Origin: an uncultured Christensenellaceae bacterium
Lineage (GTDB): Bacteria > Bacillota > Clostridia > Christensenellales > UBA3700
DNA length: 64,000 nucleotides
Assembly (NCBI GenBank): GCA_910587685.1
Contig: CAJUMY010000003.1
Span: forward strand, 62,001 to 126,000
Direction: 5' to 3'
The position numbers and the translations under genes are program-made. Below the pieces are notes generated by a model. The model saw only the letters and a list, made by a program, of their open reading frames with translations. It did not search any database and was not told the DNA's origin. Of this stretch, positions 28,275-39,500 are shown piece by piece; the first letter of the stretch is position 1; every line of letters begins with the position of its first letter.

Positions 28275-29036
28275 CTACCGCGATACGTCTTTCGTTACGC
28301 TTTCGATCTTATTTATCGGAGAAGCGAATACGAGCGCGCTCACTTCTTTAGCGACTTTTTTAAGCTCAAGACTCGCCGCGCTTGCGGTAGCTCCCGTTGT
28401 CAAAATGTCGTCTATCAAGAGAACTCTTTTACCCTTGATTAAGTCTTTATTTTTTCCGAGACTGAACGCGCCCTTGACGTTTTCTATTCTTTCTTTACCG
28501 CCGAACGCCTCTTGCGGCAAAAGTTCTTTCGTCTTCTCGAGAGCGCTCGCAACGTGATCTATGCCAAGCCTTTCGGCAACGACCTTCGCTATCTCTTCCG
28601 CCTGATTGAACGCTCTTTCCTTTCTTCGCTTTTTAGATATCGGCGCAGCGACCACAACGTCGGCTGACATTTCATAATAAAAGTAAGCGTCTACGTAAAA
28701 CTCCGCAAGATATTTAGCAACGTACTTTTTGCCGCCGAATTTCAAACCGTGAACGAGCTTCTTCGCTATGCCGTCGTATACGAACGACGACCGAGCAATA
28801 TCGAACGCCTGATCGTAGTTTTGACACGTCAAACAGTATTTAGCCTCGTTATTCATCTTCTTTCCGCACTTTTGGCATATTCTATCGCCGCTCGGCTCGA
28901 GTTTTTCCCGACAGCTTTTGCAAATCCCGTATTTTGTTATGTCTCTCAGTTCTTCGTCGCACGCTATGCAGTTGAACTTATCCACAAAAACGGCGTCGAG
29001 AATACCTCCTACGAGCTTTTTTATCCCCTCTAACAT
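28275..29036 (-). CDS. comF: ComF-family phosphoribosyltransferase-like protein
   Basis: A 253-residue ComF/GntX-type protein. The N-terminal zinc ribbon has paired cysteines (CIAC near 23-26, CKSC near 38-41, CQKCGK and CLTC near 54-73). The PRTase fold ends in the PRPP-binding motif VLLIDDILTTGATA near residues 206-219. In Bacillus comF serves DNA uptake during competence; in many Clostridia the protein is present without full competence machinery. It overlaps recD2 by 7 bases and lies at the end of that unit. Some residues of the KxxRKxRAFNQA motif are visible (KKRRKERAFNQAEEIA). Confidence 0.9.
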   Translation of the reverse strand: MLEGIKKLVGGILDAVFVDKFNCIACDEELRDITKYGICKSCREKLEPSGDRICQKCGKKMNNEAKYCLTCQNYDQAFDIARSSFVYDGIAKKLVHGLKFGGKKYVAKYLAEFYVDAYFYYEMSADVVVAAPISKKRRKERAFNQAEEIAKVVAERLGIDHVASALEKTKELLPQEAFGGKERIENVKGAFSLGKNKDLIKGKRVLLIDDILTTGATASAASLELKKVAKEVSALVFASPINKIESVTKDVSR

Positions 29037-31267
29037 CTTCTCGAATTTTCCTCTATAATAAAATCTTTCAGCATACTGTACCGCTTCTGCGTATAATTGT
29101 TACGCACCATTTTCGCTACGTTATCCTTGTCTCCTATAAGGACGACCATTTCCTTTGCTCTCGTGACCGCCGTATACAGAAGGTTTCTCGTGAGTATCAT
29201 ATAGTTGCCTGCCGTGACAGCTATTATCGCTATCGGGAACTCAGAGCCCTGCGACTTATGCACGCTTATCGCGTACGCCAACAACAGATCGTACGCGGCT
29301 TCGGAGTCGTACTTCGCGATACGCAGATCGTCAAACTCGACGGTAAGCGTAGTCTTGCCGTTATTCTTTTCGATACTTTTGATATATCCGATATCGCCGT
29401 TAAAGACTCCCACTCCAGATTCCGCCGTATCGCCCATATCATCGAGCTTTATCCACTCAAGATTGTAATTATTGACCGTATGAATTACTTTATCGCCTTC
29501 TCTCAATAAAAAGTTGCCTATATGTACCTCATTTTTTGATATATCGTGTGGATTTAACGTCTCTTGCAACATAACGTTGAGATGTTCGACGCCCGCTATT
29601 CCCTTCTTCATCGGACACAGGACTTGAATATCTTTTGGATGTACCCCTTTGTATTTGGGAATACGTTCGGTGACCATACTTATCACTGCGTCGGCTATAT
29701 CCTTCGGAGAGCTCTTCATATCGAAAAAGAAATCTTTGCTCGAATTGTCTATCTTAGGCATCTCGCCTTTATTTATGCGGTGCGCGTTTTCGACGATGAG
29801 ACTCTTGTCGTTCTCCTGTCTATATATTTGCGTCAGATAGCTGACGGGAACGATGCCGCCCGCGCCTATTATGTCCGCAAGAACGTTGCCCGCCCCGACC
29901 GACGGCAACTGATCCTTATCTCCTACCATAATGAGCCTACCGCCGTTCTTGATCGACTTTATGAGCGCGTTAAACATATATTCGTCGCACATACTGACTT
30001 CGTCGACGATTATAACGTCGGAGGAAAGACGGAAGTTTTCGTTATACGTAAAATACCCCTTTCCGTCCTTAAAATCGAGATCGAGCATACGGTGAACGGT
30101 CTTGGCTTGCTCTCCGGTAGCTTCGCTAAGTCTCTTCGCGGCCCTTCCAGTAGGCGCGGCAAGCGATACGGTATATCCCTGCGACTTTAATATGCCGATT
30201 ATACACCTTATTATAGTGGTCTTTCCCGTTCCGGGTCCGCCGGTTATTACGTTGACGCCCGCTCTTAAACAGTTCTTTATCGCAAGTTTTTGATTTTCGT
30301 GAAGAACTATATCGTTGATCCTCTCGTATTCCTTTATATCGCCGTCGATATCGAGCATTAACGGCGGCGTATGATTCATCATATAGACCAGCTTTGTCGC
30401 TATCGATTTTTCCGCTATATAATGCTTTGAAAGTATCACCGCCGTATATCCGTCTCTATCGATGAGCGTGACGCGTCCTATTATCTCGAGCTCGTCGATC
30501 GCGCTGACGATAAGCTCTTCATACTCGTCTCTTTGAAGCTCCAAAATATCGAGACACTCGGCGATCAATATGTCTTTAGGCAGATGCGTATGTCCGTTCT
30601 TTACAACGACTTCGCTGAGAACGTAGCATATACCTGCCTTTATTCTGAACGCGCTGTCCTTTTCTATACCGAGACTCATCGCTATCTTATCGGCTTTCTT
30701 GAATCCTATCCCTTCTATGTCGTTGATGAGAATATAGGGATTTTCTTCGACCTTCTTGACAGCGTTCGCTCCGTACGCCTTATATATTTTAAGAGCTACA
30801 GCAACGGATATTTCGTATGCGGAAAAGGCGACTATAACTTCCTGCATAGCTTTGTTGCCGGTAAAAGCGTCGCTTATCTGCATAGCTTTCTTTATATTGA
30901 TGCCCTTTAGCCTAGCGAGTAAAAGAGGTTCTTTTTCAATGACGTCGAAGGTTTTGTCGCCGAACGCTTCAACGATACTTGTCGCCAACACGTACCCTAC
31001 GCCTGAAAACAATTCGCTCGATAAAAATCTTATCATCCCCTCTTTGTTATTCGGCATTAGTTTCTTTACGGATCTTACAGCTATCTGTTCGCCGTACTTT
31101 GGATTCTCCTTTATTTCGCCGTCTATCTCAACGTTCTCGCCTTCGCTCATAGGCGGCATATTCCCGACTGCCGTATACAAAAAACCGTCAACGCTCACGT
31201 CTATGACGCTGTAACCGTTCTCTATATTCTGAAATATTACGCTCTCGACAGTACCGGAAAATTTCAT
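29030..31267 (-). CDS. recD2: RecD2-type (RecD-like) ATP-dependent DNA helicase
   Basis: A 5'-3' DNA helicase of 745 residues, the stand-alone RecD2 form found in bacteria without RecBCD. Seen: an N-terminal OB-like and helix-hairpin-helix region (GIGFKKADKIAMSLGI near 187-202), Walker A GGPGTGKTT (343-351), VIIVDEVSMCD (motif II), MVGDKDQLPSVGAGNVL (motif III), and the C-terminal YAISVHKSQGSEFP and LLYTAVTRAKEMV motifs. It acts in repair and replication-fork maintenance. It is transcribed from the promoter at 31428-31456 with comF. Confidence 0.94.
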   Translation of the reverse strand: MKFSGTVESVIFQNIENGYSVIDVSVDGFLYTAVGNMPPMSEGENVEIDGEIKENPKYGEQIAVRSVKKLMPNNKEGMIRFLSSELFSGVGYVLATSIVEAFGDKTFDVIEKEPLLLARLKGINIKKAMQISDAFTGNKAMQEVIVAFSAYEISVAVALKIYKAYGANAVKKVEENPYILINDIEGIGFKKADKIAMSLGIEKDSAFRIKAGICYVLSEVVVKNGHTHLPKDILIAECLDILELQRDEYEELIVSAIDELEIIGRVTLIDRDGYTAVILSKHYIAEKSIATKLVYMMNHTPPLMLDIDGDIKEYERINDIVLHENQKLAIKNCLRAGVNVITGGPGTGKTTIIRCIIGILKSQGYTVSLAAPTGRAAKRLSEATGEQAKTVHRMLDLDFKDGKGYFTYNENFRLSSDVIIVDEVSMCDEYMFNALIKSIKNGGRLIMVGDKDQLPSVGAGNVLADIIGAGGIVPVSYLTQIYRQENDKSLIVENAHRINKGEMPKIDNSSKDFFFDMKSSPKDIADAVISMVTERIPKYKGVHPKDIQVLCPMKKGIAGVEHLNVMLQETLNPHDISKNEVHIGNFLLREGDKVIHTVNNYNLEWIKLDDMGDTAESGVGVFNGDIGYIKSIEKNNGKTTLTVEFDDLRIAKYDSEAAYDLLLAYAISVHKSQGSEFPIAIIAVTAGNYMILTRNLLYTAVTRAKEMVVLIGDKDNVAKMVRNNYTQKRYSMLKDFIIEENSRRC

Positions 31268-31427
31268 CTACGACTCCTTATCTAATAACTGAAAATAATC
31301 TTGCAAAAACTCAGTTGCGACTTATTTTATAGTAACCGCTCTCAACTCATAACAAAAGTCTTATGACTGTTTCGTTATACTGAGATTCAACGCCGCATCG
31401 TTTTGATACAACACTTATTTAATATTG

Positions 31428-31456
31428 ATTATACCACAAAAATACACCTTACTCAA
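31428..31456 (-). promoter_or_regulatory. Promoter of the recD2-comF unit
   Basis: TTGAGT and a perfect TATAAT with a 17-base spacer on the minus strand, about 160 bases before recD2. Confidence 0.7.
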
Positions 31457-31479
31457 TGCAATATTGTCACAATGTTGAA

Positions 31480-31510
31480 ATAAAAAACGAAGGAAACTTT
31501 GCTCCTTCGT
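31480..31510 (-). terminator. Intrinsic terminator of metK
   Basis: A perfect 8-bp stem (ACGAAGGA / TCCTTCGT) with T-rich sequence on both sides; the better run (TTTTTATTT) is on the minus strand, fitting metK, which ends at 31540. Confidence 0.8.
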
Positions 31511-31539
31511 CTTTTGGTACAAGTAATAGTTGATTGCCC

Positions 31540-32721
31540 TTACTTAATTAGCGCCTTTATTGCATCGACCTTATCGGTCTTCTCCCAACTGAAGCCTTCT
31601 CTTCCGAAATGTCCGTAGTTGGTTGTCTTTCTGAATATCGGCTTCCTTAGATCGAGCGCGTCTATTATAGCGCTGGGTCTCAAATCGAACACCTTGCCTA
31701 TTATCTCTTTTATCTTGTCGTTGCCGAGCTTGCTCGTTCCAAAGGTATTTACCTCGACCGATACGGGTTTTGCAACGCCTATAGCGTACGCGATATCGAC
31801 CTGACACTTATTCGCAATACCGCTCGCAACTATATTCTTAGCGACGTATCTAGCCATGTAGCACGCGCTTCTGTCTACCTTCGTCGGGTCCTTTCCGCTG
31901 AACGCTCCCCCGCCGTGCGGACAGTAACCGCCGTACGAGTCAACGATTATCTTACGTCCCGTAAGTCCGCTGTCCCCGTGCGGTCCGCCTATGACGAAAC
32001 GTCCCGTCGGATTGATATATATTTTGGTATTTTCATCGATAAGATCCTTGTCAATGACCTCTCTTATTACGAACTTCTCTATGTCGTGTCTTAACATATC
32101 GGTATGCGCGCTGTCGGAATGTTGAGACGAAACGACTATCGCCTCTATCCTCGAAGGTTTGTCGTTCTCGTCATATTCGACAGTTACCTGCGCCTTACCG
32201 TCGGGACGAAGATAGGGAAGAGTTCCGTTCTTGCGGACTTCCGTAAGTCTCTTCGTCAGTTTATGCGCAAGATATATCGGCATAGGCATGAGCGAATCGG
32301 TCTCGTTTGTAGCATATCCGAATACCATACCTTGATCGCCTGCGCCTATTTCGTCATATTTATCCTTGCCGTCGCTATTCTCTTTGTTCTCGAGAGCGCT
32401 GTCAACGCCCATTGCAATGTCCGAAGACTGCCTATCAAGACTCACCACAATAGCGCAAGTATTGCCGTCGAATCCCATGCTTGCGTCGTTATAACCTATA
32501 TCGAGTATGACATCTCTCGCGATCGACGGTATATCGAGAGTCGCCTTCGTCGTTATCTCGCCCATAATGAGAGCGAATCCTGTGCTGCAACACGTCTCGC
32601 ATGCGACGCGGCTCATAGGATCTTCCTTTAGGCACGCGTCCAAAACTGCGTCCGAAATCTGATCGGATACTTTATCGGGATGTCCTTCCGTTACGCTTTC
32701 GCTTGTAAATAATCTCTTCAT
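31540..32721 (-). CDS. metK: S-adenosylmethionine synthetase
   Basis: Makes SAM from methionine and ATP. It has 393 residues, full length. Seen: [20 protein letters not shown] at the N-terminus (ATP and metal site), [12 protein letters not shown] near 125-136, the P-loop-like [12 protein letters not shown], and [24 protein letters not shown] lies just before the ATG at 32721. It is preceded by a SAM-I riboswitch and terminator, so it should be switched off when SAM is plentiful. Confidence 0.97.
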   Translation of the reverse strand: MKRLFTSESVTEGHPDKVSDQISDAVLDACLKEDPMSRVACETCCSTGFALIMGEITTKATLDIPSIARDVILDIGYNDASMGFDGNTCAIVVSLDRQSSDIAMGVDSALENKENSDGKDKYDEIGAGDQGMVFGYATNETDSLMPMPIYLAHKLTKRLTEVRKNGTLPYLRPDGKAQVTVEYDENDKPSRIEAIVVSSQHSDSAHTDMLRHDIEKFVIREVIDKDLIDENTKIYINPTGRFVIGGPHGDSGLTGRKIIVDSYGGYCPHGGGAFSGKDPTKVDRSACYMARYVAKNIVASGIANKCQVDIAYAIGVAKPVSVEVNTFGTSKLGNDKIKEIIGKVFDLRPSAIIDALDLRKPIFRKTTNYGHFGREGFSWEKTDKVDAIKALIK

Positions 32722-32731
32722 ATGTCCTCCG

Positions 32732-32768
32732 AAAAATATAGCTATCTTTTCTCGAAAGATAGCTATAT
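32732..32768 (-). terminator. Riboswitch-controlled terminator before metK
   Basis: On the minus strand a stem of about 14 bp built on ATATAGCTATCTTT / AAAGATAGCTATAT is followed by TTTTC, directly before the metK ribosome binding site. Its 5' arm carries CTATCTT, the exact complement of AAGATAG in the 3' strand of the aptamer P1 helix, so the two can pair as an antiterminator when SAM is absent. Confidence 0.88.
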
Positions 32769-32781
32769 GTAGCGATGTTTT

Positions 32782-32874
32782 CTATCTTCCAAGACAAATA
32801 TCTTGCAGAATTTAGCACCTTGGATCAGGTTGCTGTGCCTTCCTCGGGTCTGTTCCCTCCGACACTCTAAATAG
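32782..32874 (-). promoter_or_regulatory. SAM-I (S-box) riboswitch aptamer
   Basis: Read on the minus strand it begins with the P1 strand CTATTT, then GTCGGAGGGAACAGACCC, GAAGGCACAGCAACC, AAGGTGCTAA and GCAAGA...TCTTGG, and closes with P1 strand AGATAG. The order and spacing match the S-box core (GGAGGGA, then GCAACC, then GGTGC-AA, then a P4 hairpin and the closing P1 strand). It differs from the usual consensus in the P2 region, where GGCCC is replaced by GACCC. It stands right before metK, the classic S-box target. Confidence 0.88.
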
Positions 32875-32895
32875 AATGGATATTCAGTTGTAGAC

Positions 32896-32916
32896 CGCGA
32901 AGCGTAACGCTTCGCG
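32896..32916 (-). other. Perfect hairpin between rpoC and the metK riboswitch
   Basis: CGCGAAGCG-3 bases-CGCTTCGCG forms a perfect 9-bp, GC-rich stem with a 3-base loop 20 bases after the rpoC stop. No U-run follows on either strand. It may act as an rpoBC 3' end stabiliser or a weak terminator. I found no convincing separate promoter between it and the riboswitch, so metK may partly depend on read-through. Confidence 0.55.
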
Positions 32917-32936
32917 ACGCATTTTAATATCGACTT

Positions 32937-35900
32937 TTAGTCCTCGATATCTTCCTCGAGTTTGAGCTGCTCTTCGTGCGATCTATTCTCGACGATAACG
33001 CTTTCGCTCTGTTCTGCGGACTGAACGCCTATGGACTTATATATCTTCATACCCGTACCTGCAGGGATGAGCTTACCGAGAATAACGTTCTCTTTGAGTC
33101 CTCTGAGATTATCTATCTTATTCTTGATAGCGGCTTCCGTAAGTACTCTTGCGGTCTCTTGGAACGAAGCCGCAGACAGGAACGAATCAGTAGCAAGCGA
33201 CGCCTTTGTGATACCGAGAAGAGTTCTCTTAGCTCTTGCAGGTCTGCCGCCTTCGGTAAGAACCTTGTCGTTCTCCTCTTCGAAAGTGAAGAGATCCACG
33301 AGTTCGCCGGGGAGCATATTCGTATCGCCCGAATCCTCTATTCTGACCTTTCTCATCATCTGTCTTATGATGATCTCGGCGTGCTTGTCGTTAGTTTCGA
33401 CACCGGAAGTACGGTACGCTATCTGAACCTGATTCATAAGGTATTCCTGAACGCCTCTAACGCCTCTCGCTCTCAGCATATCCTGCGGATTGATAGAACC
33501 TTGCGTCAGTTCCTGACCTGCTTCGATTATATCTCCGTCTTTTACTACGAGTTTCTGAGTAAAGGCTATCTTGTACTCCTTAGCGTCGCCCTGAACGGGA
33601 GTGACCGTAACTGTTCTCGTATCGGGATTTACGGATACTCTGCCTGCTATCTCGGAGATAACGGCTTCGCCCTTAGGCTTCCTTGCCTCGAACAATTCTT
33701 CGACACGCGGGAGACCCTGAGTTATATCGTCCGCAGTTGCGACACCGCCCGAGTGGAACGTTCTCATCGTGAGCTGCGTACCCGGCTCGCCTATGGACTG
33801 AGCCGCTATAACGCCGACGGCTTCGCCGAGTTTAACGGGATTACCGGACGCCATATTCTTGCCGTAACACTTAGCGCAGATACCGTGCTTAGTCTTACAG
33901 GAAAGGGCGCTCCTTATCTTTATACCTCTGTCTTCGTTAGTTACTTTTTCGCCTCTCGACTCCTTGTCGTTCACGCGCGCCATGACCATATCTTCGATCT
34001 GCTTAGCCACGCTAGGCGAGATCATAGTGTCTTTAGGAGCGATAATTTCGCCCGTCGCGTAATCAACTACGTCTTCGACCGTATATCTTCCGTCTATTCT
34101 CGACGCAAGATTTTCGATTATCGTACCGCCGTTCATGATAGGCGTGATGAGAGTACCCTTGGTATCTCCGCAATCCTCTTCGTTAACGATAACGTCCTGA
34201 GCTACGTCGACGAGTCTTCTCGTCAAATAACCGGAGTCAGCCGTCTTAAGCGCTGTATCCGCAAGTCCCTTTCTACCGCCGTGCGACGATATGAAGTACT
34301 CGAGAACGCTTAGTCCCTCTCTGTACGACGACTTGATAGGAAGCTCGACTATCTTACCTGACGGGTCTCTGACGAGACCTCTCATTCCGCAAAGCTGCGA
34401 TATCTGTCCCATGTTACCGCGGGCTCCGGAGTGAGCCATCATCCATATCGGGTTGAACTCGCCGAGCGCGTCCTTGAGGAGTTTATCTACGTTCTCCTTC
34501 GCGTTCTGCCATACTTTGATGGTCTGATTATATCTCTCTTCGTCGGTAAGTCTGCCTCTTTGATACTGTTGCTCTATCTTGAGCGACTGAGCTTCAGCCT
34601 CTTTGACTATCGCGCCCTTGTCTTCAGGGAGATTCATATCGAATACGCTCGTCGTTATTGCGCCGAGAGTAGAGTACTTGTATCCTTGAGCCTTTATCTT
34701 ATCAAGTACTTGGCTCGTTGCGGTAGCGCCCTTGAGCTGGAAACACTTGTCGACTATTTTCGAAAGCTCTTTCTTTCCTACTCTGTCCTCTATCTCGAGA
34801 TCGAACATGTGCTCTGGATCGCTTCTGTCGACGAATCCGAGATCCTGCGGTATAGCTTGGTTGAATATTATTCTACCGACCGTGGTCTCGATGATCTTGC
34901 TCTTCATAACGCCGTCGATCTCTTTTTCCATCCTGACGTGTATCTTTGCCTGTAGCTCTATCTCCTTGAGCTGATAAGCCATAAGAGCCTCGTTCGCAGA
35001 CGAGAACCATCTTCCTGTGCCTTCGGCTTTCGGATTGACTATAGTAAGATAATAAGAACCGATGACCATATCCTGCGACGGAGAAACGATAGGTCTGCCG
35101 TCTGCAAGTTTGAGTATATTGTTAGTCGAAAGCATGAGAACTCTCGCCTCTGCCTGCGCCTCCAATGAAAGCGGAACGTGCACTGCCATCTGGTCTCCGT
35201 CGAAGTCGGCGTTGAACGCGCCGCACGCGAGCGGATGAAGTTTTATAGCTCTGCCTTCTACGAGCACGGGCTCGAAAGCCTGAATACCGAGTCTGTGGAG
35301 CGTAGGAGCTCTGTTAAGAAGTACGGGGTGATCCTGTATAACTTCTTCGAGTATATCCCAAACCTTGGGATCCTGTCTGTCTATTAGCTTTTTAGCGCTC
35401 TTTATGTTCTGAGTCTTTCCGTAATCGACGAGCTTCTTCATAACGAACGGCTTGAAAAGTTCGAGCGCCATTTCCTTAGGAAGACCGCACTGGTGCATTT
35501 TGAGCTCCGGACCGACGACTATGACCGAACGTCCCGAGTAGTCTACACGCTTACCGAGAAGGTTCTGTCTGAAACGACCCTGCTTACCTTTGAGCATAGC
35601 GGAGAGCGATTTGAGTTCTCTGTTGTTCGGACCGGTCACCGCCTTACCTCTTCTGCCGTTATCTATAAGAGCGTCGACAGCTTCCTGCAACATTCTTTTC
35701 TCGTTACGGACTATAATATCGGGCGCGCCCGACTCAATTAGTTTCTTAAGACGGTTATTTCTGTTGATGACTCTTCTGTAAAGGTCGTTAAGATCGCTAG
35801 TTGCGAATCTTCCGCCGTCAAGCGGGACCATAGGACGTATTTCCGGCGGAAGGACGGGAAGCACGTCGAGTATCATCCATTCGGGACGGTTGCCCGATAT

Positions 35901-36554
35901 TCTGAACGCCTCGATGACCTCGAGTCTCTTCACCGTCTTTACTCTCTTCGGACCGGTGCTGGTGGCAACGATCTGCTTGAGTTCTTCCGATTCCTTATCA
36001 AGGTCTATCTCGGAAAGCAGTTCCTTTACGGCTTCTGCGCCCATTCCGACGCGGAAAGCGTCGGCTCCGAATTCGGCTCTCGCGCTCCTCATTTCGTTAT
36101 CGTCTATGACCTGTTTTTTAGTAAACTTCGTAACGCCGGGATCGAGAACGACGAACTTATTGAGATAGATAACGCTGTCTACGTCTTTCGGCGACATATC
36201 GAGCGCTATGCTTATTCTCGAAGGCACGCCTCTGAAGTACCATATATGCGATACTGGAGCGGCAAGTTCGATGTGACCCATTCTTTCGCGGCGAACTTTG
36301 CTCTTCGTTACTTCAACTCCGCACTTGTCGCAGATGATACCCTTATACTTTATCCTCTTATACTTACCGCAGTGACACTCCCAATCCTTAGTAGGTCCGA
36401 ATATGACCTCGCAGAAGAGACCGTCTTTCTCCGGTTTTTGCGTTCTGTAATTGATAGTCTCTGGCTTTTTGACTTCGCCGTGCGACCAAGATCTGATTTT
36501 GTCAGGAGAAGCAACTCCTATCTGTATCGAATCGAAATTGTTGAGTTCAAACAT
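32937..36554 (-). CDS. rpoC: RNA polymerase beta' subunit
   Basis: Catalytic subunit of RNA polymerase, 1205 residues. Seen: the N-terminal zinc finger ([20 protein letters not shown]), the active-site Mg motif [10 protein letters not shown], the bridge-helix and trigger-loop regions ([21 protein letters not shown]) and the second cysteine cluster ([13 protein letters not shown]). It lacks the large beta'-inserts of proteobacteria, as usual for Bacillota. It begins 15 bases after rpoB. Confidence 0.98.
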   Translation of the reverse strand: MFELNNFDSIQIGVASPDKIRSWSHGEVKKPETINYRTQKPEKDGLFCEVIFGPTKDWECHCGKYKRIKYKGIICDKCGVEVTKSKVRRERMGHIELAAPVSHIWYFRGVPSRISIALDMSPKDVDSVIYLNKFVVLDPGVTKFTKKQVIDDNEMRSARAEFGADAFRVGMGAEAVKELLSEIDLDKESEELKQIVATSTGPKRVKTVKRLEVIEAFRISGNRPEWMILDVLPVLPPEIRPMVPLDGGRFATSDLNDLYRRVINRNNRLKKLIESGAPDIIVRNEKRMLQEAVDALIDNGRRGKAVTGPNNRELKSLSAMLKGKQGRFRQNLLGKRVDYSGRSVIVVGPELKMHQCGLPKEMALELFKPFVMKKLVDYGKTQNIKSAKKLIDRQDPKVWDILEEVIQDHPVLLNRAPTLHRLGIQAFEPVLVEGRAIKLHPLACGAFNADFDGDQMAVHVPLSLEAQAEARVLMLSTNNILKLADGRPIVSPSQDMVIGSYYLTIVNPKAEGTGRWFSSANEALMAYQLKEIELQAKIHVRMEKEIDGVMKSKIIETTVGRIIFNQAIPQDLGFVDRSDPEHMFDLEIEDRVGKKELSKIVDKCFQLKGATATSQVLDKIKAQGYKYSTLGAITTSVFDMNLPEDKGAIVKEAEAQSLKIEQQYQRGRLTDEERYNQTIKVWQNAKENVDKLLKDALGEFNPIWMMAHSGARGNMGQISQLCGMRGLVRDPSGKIVELPIKSSYREGLSVLEYFISSHGGRKGLADTALKTADSGYLTRRLVDVAQDVIVNEEDCGDTKGTLITPIMNGGTIIENLASRIDGRYTVEDVVDYATGEIIAPKDTMISPSVAKQIEDMVMARVNDKESRGEKVTNEDRGIKIRSALSCKTKHGICAKCYGKNMASGNPVKLGEAVGVIAAQSIGEPGTQLTMRTFHSGGVATADDITQGLPRVEELFEARKPKGEAVISEIAGRVSVNPDTRTVTVTPVQGDAKEYKIAFTQKLVVKDGDIIEAGQELTQGSINPQDMLRARGVRGVQEYLMNQVQIAYRTSGVETNDKHAEIIIRQMMRKVRIEDSGDTNMLPGELVDLFTFEEENDKVLTEGGRPARAKRTLLGITKASLATDSFLSAASFQETARVLTEAAIKNKIDNLRGLKENVILGKLIPAGTGMKIYKSIGVQSAEQSESVIVENRSHEEQLKLEEDIED

Positions 36555-36569
36555 ATTCGCTACCTCCTA

Positions 36570-39500
36570 TTACTCATTGTCATCGTCGTCGAAAAGGCTG
36601 AATGAATCGCTTTCGTCATCGTCCAAGCCCACGTCGTCGAATCCGTCTTCCTCGTCGCCGCCGAAGAGATCGAGACTGAAGTCATCGTCGTCTTCATCGT
36701 CGTCGTTCATCGAAAGGCTGACGTCAACTTCCTTATAATCCTGCTCTCTATCGTGAGACGTATCGTAATCGTCGTCGGTCAGTTCTCTGAAACCGATCTC
36801 TTCCTTGTCCTCGGTAAGAACCTTAACGTCGAGCGCCAAAGACTGGAACTCTTTGATAAGAACTTTGAACGACTCGGGGATACCCGGCTCCGATATGCTG
36901 TTGCCTTTGACTATAGAATCGTAAGTCTTTACACGCCCTACGATATCGTCCGACTTGACAGTCAATATCTCCTGAAGTATATGCGACGCGCCGTAAGCCT
37001 CGAGCGCCCAAACCTCCATTTCTCCGAAACGCTGTCCGCCGAACTGCGCCTTACCGCCGAGCGGCTGCTGAGTTACGAGCGAGTACGGTCCCGTACTTCT
37101 TGCATGGATTTTGTCGTCGACAAGGTGGATAAGTTTAAGCATATACATGTAACCGACGGTTACTCTGTTCTCAAACGCTTCGCCCGTTCTTCCGTCGTAG
37201 AGTTTGATCTTACCGTTATTGGGAAGATTATTATCCACGAGAAGCTCCTGAATATCGTTCTCCGAAGCTCCGTCGAATACCGGAGTCGATACCTTGATGC
37301 CGAGCATATTCGCAACGAGTCCGAGGTGCACCTCGAGGACCTGTCCTATATTCATACGCGAAGGAACGCCGAGAGGATTGAGGACTATCTGAAGTCTCTG
37401 ACCGTTATCGAGGAACGGCATATCTTCTCTCGGAAGCACTCTCGATACGACGCCCTTATTACCGTGACGTCCCGCCATCTTGTCTCCGACGGAAATCTTT
37501 CTCTTCTGAGCGACGTAGATACGCACGAGCTTCTTAACGCCCGGCGCGAGCTCGTCCTTGTTCTCTCTCGTAAACACCTTAACATCCACGACGATACCGC
37601 TCTCTCCGTGAGGAAGTCTCAAAGAAGTATCTCTTACTTCTCTCGACTTCTCGCCGAATATAGCTTTGAGAAGTCTCTCTTCGGGAGTAGGATCGGCTTC
37701 GCCCTTAGGCGTAACCTTACCTACGAGAATATCGCCGGAGTGAACTTCGGCGCCCACGCAGATGATACCGTCCTCGTCAAGATATTTGAGCACGTCGTCG
37801 CCGAGATTGGGAATATCTCTCGTTATCTGCTCCTCTCCGAGCTTCGTATCTCTGGCTTCGGTCTCGTACTCTTCTATATGGATAGACGTAAATACGTCGT
37901 CCTTTACCAAATCTTCGTTAATGAGGATAGCGTCCTCGTAGTTATAACCTTCCCACGACATGAAGCCTATGAGAATATTACGTCCGAGCGAAAGCTCTCC
38001 GTTATCGGTAGACGGACCGTCGGCAAGTATCATGCCCTTGACGACCTTATCTCCCTTCTTTACTATAGGACGCTGATTGATGCAAGTGCCCTGGTTGGAT
38101 CTCTTGAACTTGAGCAATTCGTATGTATCGCTCTGACCGCTAGGCATATCGACTCTAATCCTGTCGCCGCTGACGTATCCTACGATACCGTCGTTCTTCG
38201 CCACTACCATAACGCCCGAATCGTACGCTATCTTGTTCTCCATACCCGTGCCGACTATAGGAGCCTGAGGTTTGATGAGCGGAACTGCCTGACGTTGCAT
38301 GTTAGAACCCATGAGCGCTCTCGACGTATCGTCGTGCTCAAGGAACGGAATGAGCGACGCAGCGACGGAAATGAGCTGCTTCGGAGAAACGTCCATGTAA
38401 TCGACGTCTTTTGCGTCGTATTCCTTTATATCCTCTCTGTAACGGCAGTTAACACGCGGTCTTTCGAATCTGCTGTCCGCGGTAAGCGGCTCGTTAGCCT
38501 GAGCTACGACGTACTTGTCCTCTTCGTCAGCCTGAAGGTAATGCACTTCTTTGGTGACTATACCCGTCTCTTTATCGACCTTTCTGTAAGGAGCTTCGAT
38601 GAAGCCGTATTCGTTGACTCTCGCATAAGTTGCAAGCGACGAAATAAGACCTATGTTCTGACCTTCCGGCGTCTCTATAGGACATATTCTTCCGTAGTGA
38701 GTATAGTTGACGTCACGTACTTCGAAACTTGCTCTCTCTCTGTTAAGACCGCCGGGTCCGAGAGCCGAGAGTTTACGCTTATGAGTAAGCTCCGCTATAG
38801 GATTGTAATGATCCATGAACTGCGACAACTGCGAAGAACAGAAAAATTCCTTTACTACGCTCGTTACCGGCTTTATATTGATAAGAGACTGCGGAGTAGC
38901 CTTCTGCTCGTCGTCCGACGAATTGCTCATTCTCTCTCTTATTACTCTCTCGAGTCTCGTGATACCCAGTCTGAACTGGTTGGTCATGAGTTCGCCGACC
39001 GAACGCACTCTTCTGTTAGCGAGGTGGTCGATATTGTCGACGCTGCCGAAACCGTGGCAAAGACCTATATTGTAGTTGACCGTAGCTATTATATCTTCGA
39101 GCGTGATGTGCTTTTTGACAAGCTCCTCTACATTCTCCTTAACTAGGCTCTTGAGCGCTTCAGCATCGCCGTTTGAGGCTTCGAGGAGCTTCTTGAGCGT
39201 CGGATAATATACGTGCTCCAAAATACCGAGTTCTCTCGGATCGACGTCTACGTACGCGGAAAGATCGACGGTAGCGTTACCTATCGTCTTGAATCTCTTC
39301 TTCTCTTCGCCGCTCTTAGTATCGTTTCTCTCGAGATATACTACGTTAACGCCTGCGTTCTGTATCTCCCAAGCCTTGCTCTCGCTGACCTTTTCGCCCT
39401 TTGTAGCAAGAACTTCGCCGTCCTCGGTGATAACGTCCTCGGCAAGCGTGAAGCCCGTTATACGTCTTGCGAGCGACAGTTTCTTATTGAACTTATACCT

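Noticed and set aside
36753..39146. Plus-strand open frame of 797 codons opposite rpoB
   Set aside because: It lies wholly antisense to the conserved rpoB gene, has Arg/Tyr/Val-rich unlikely composition, and arises from codon bias on the true strand.
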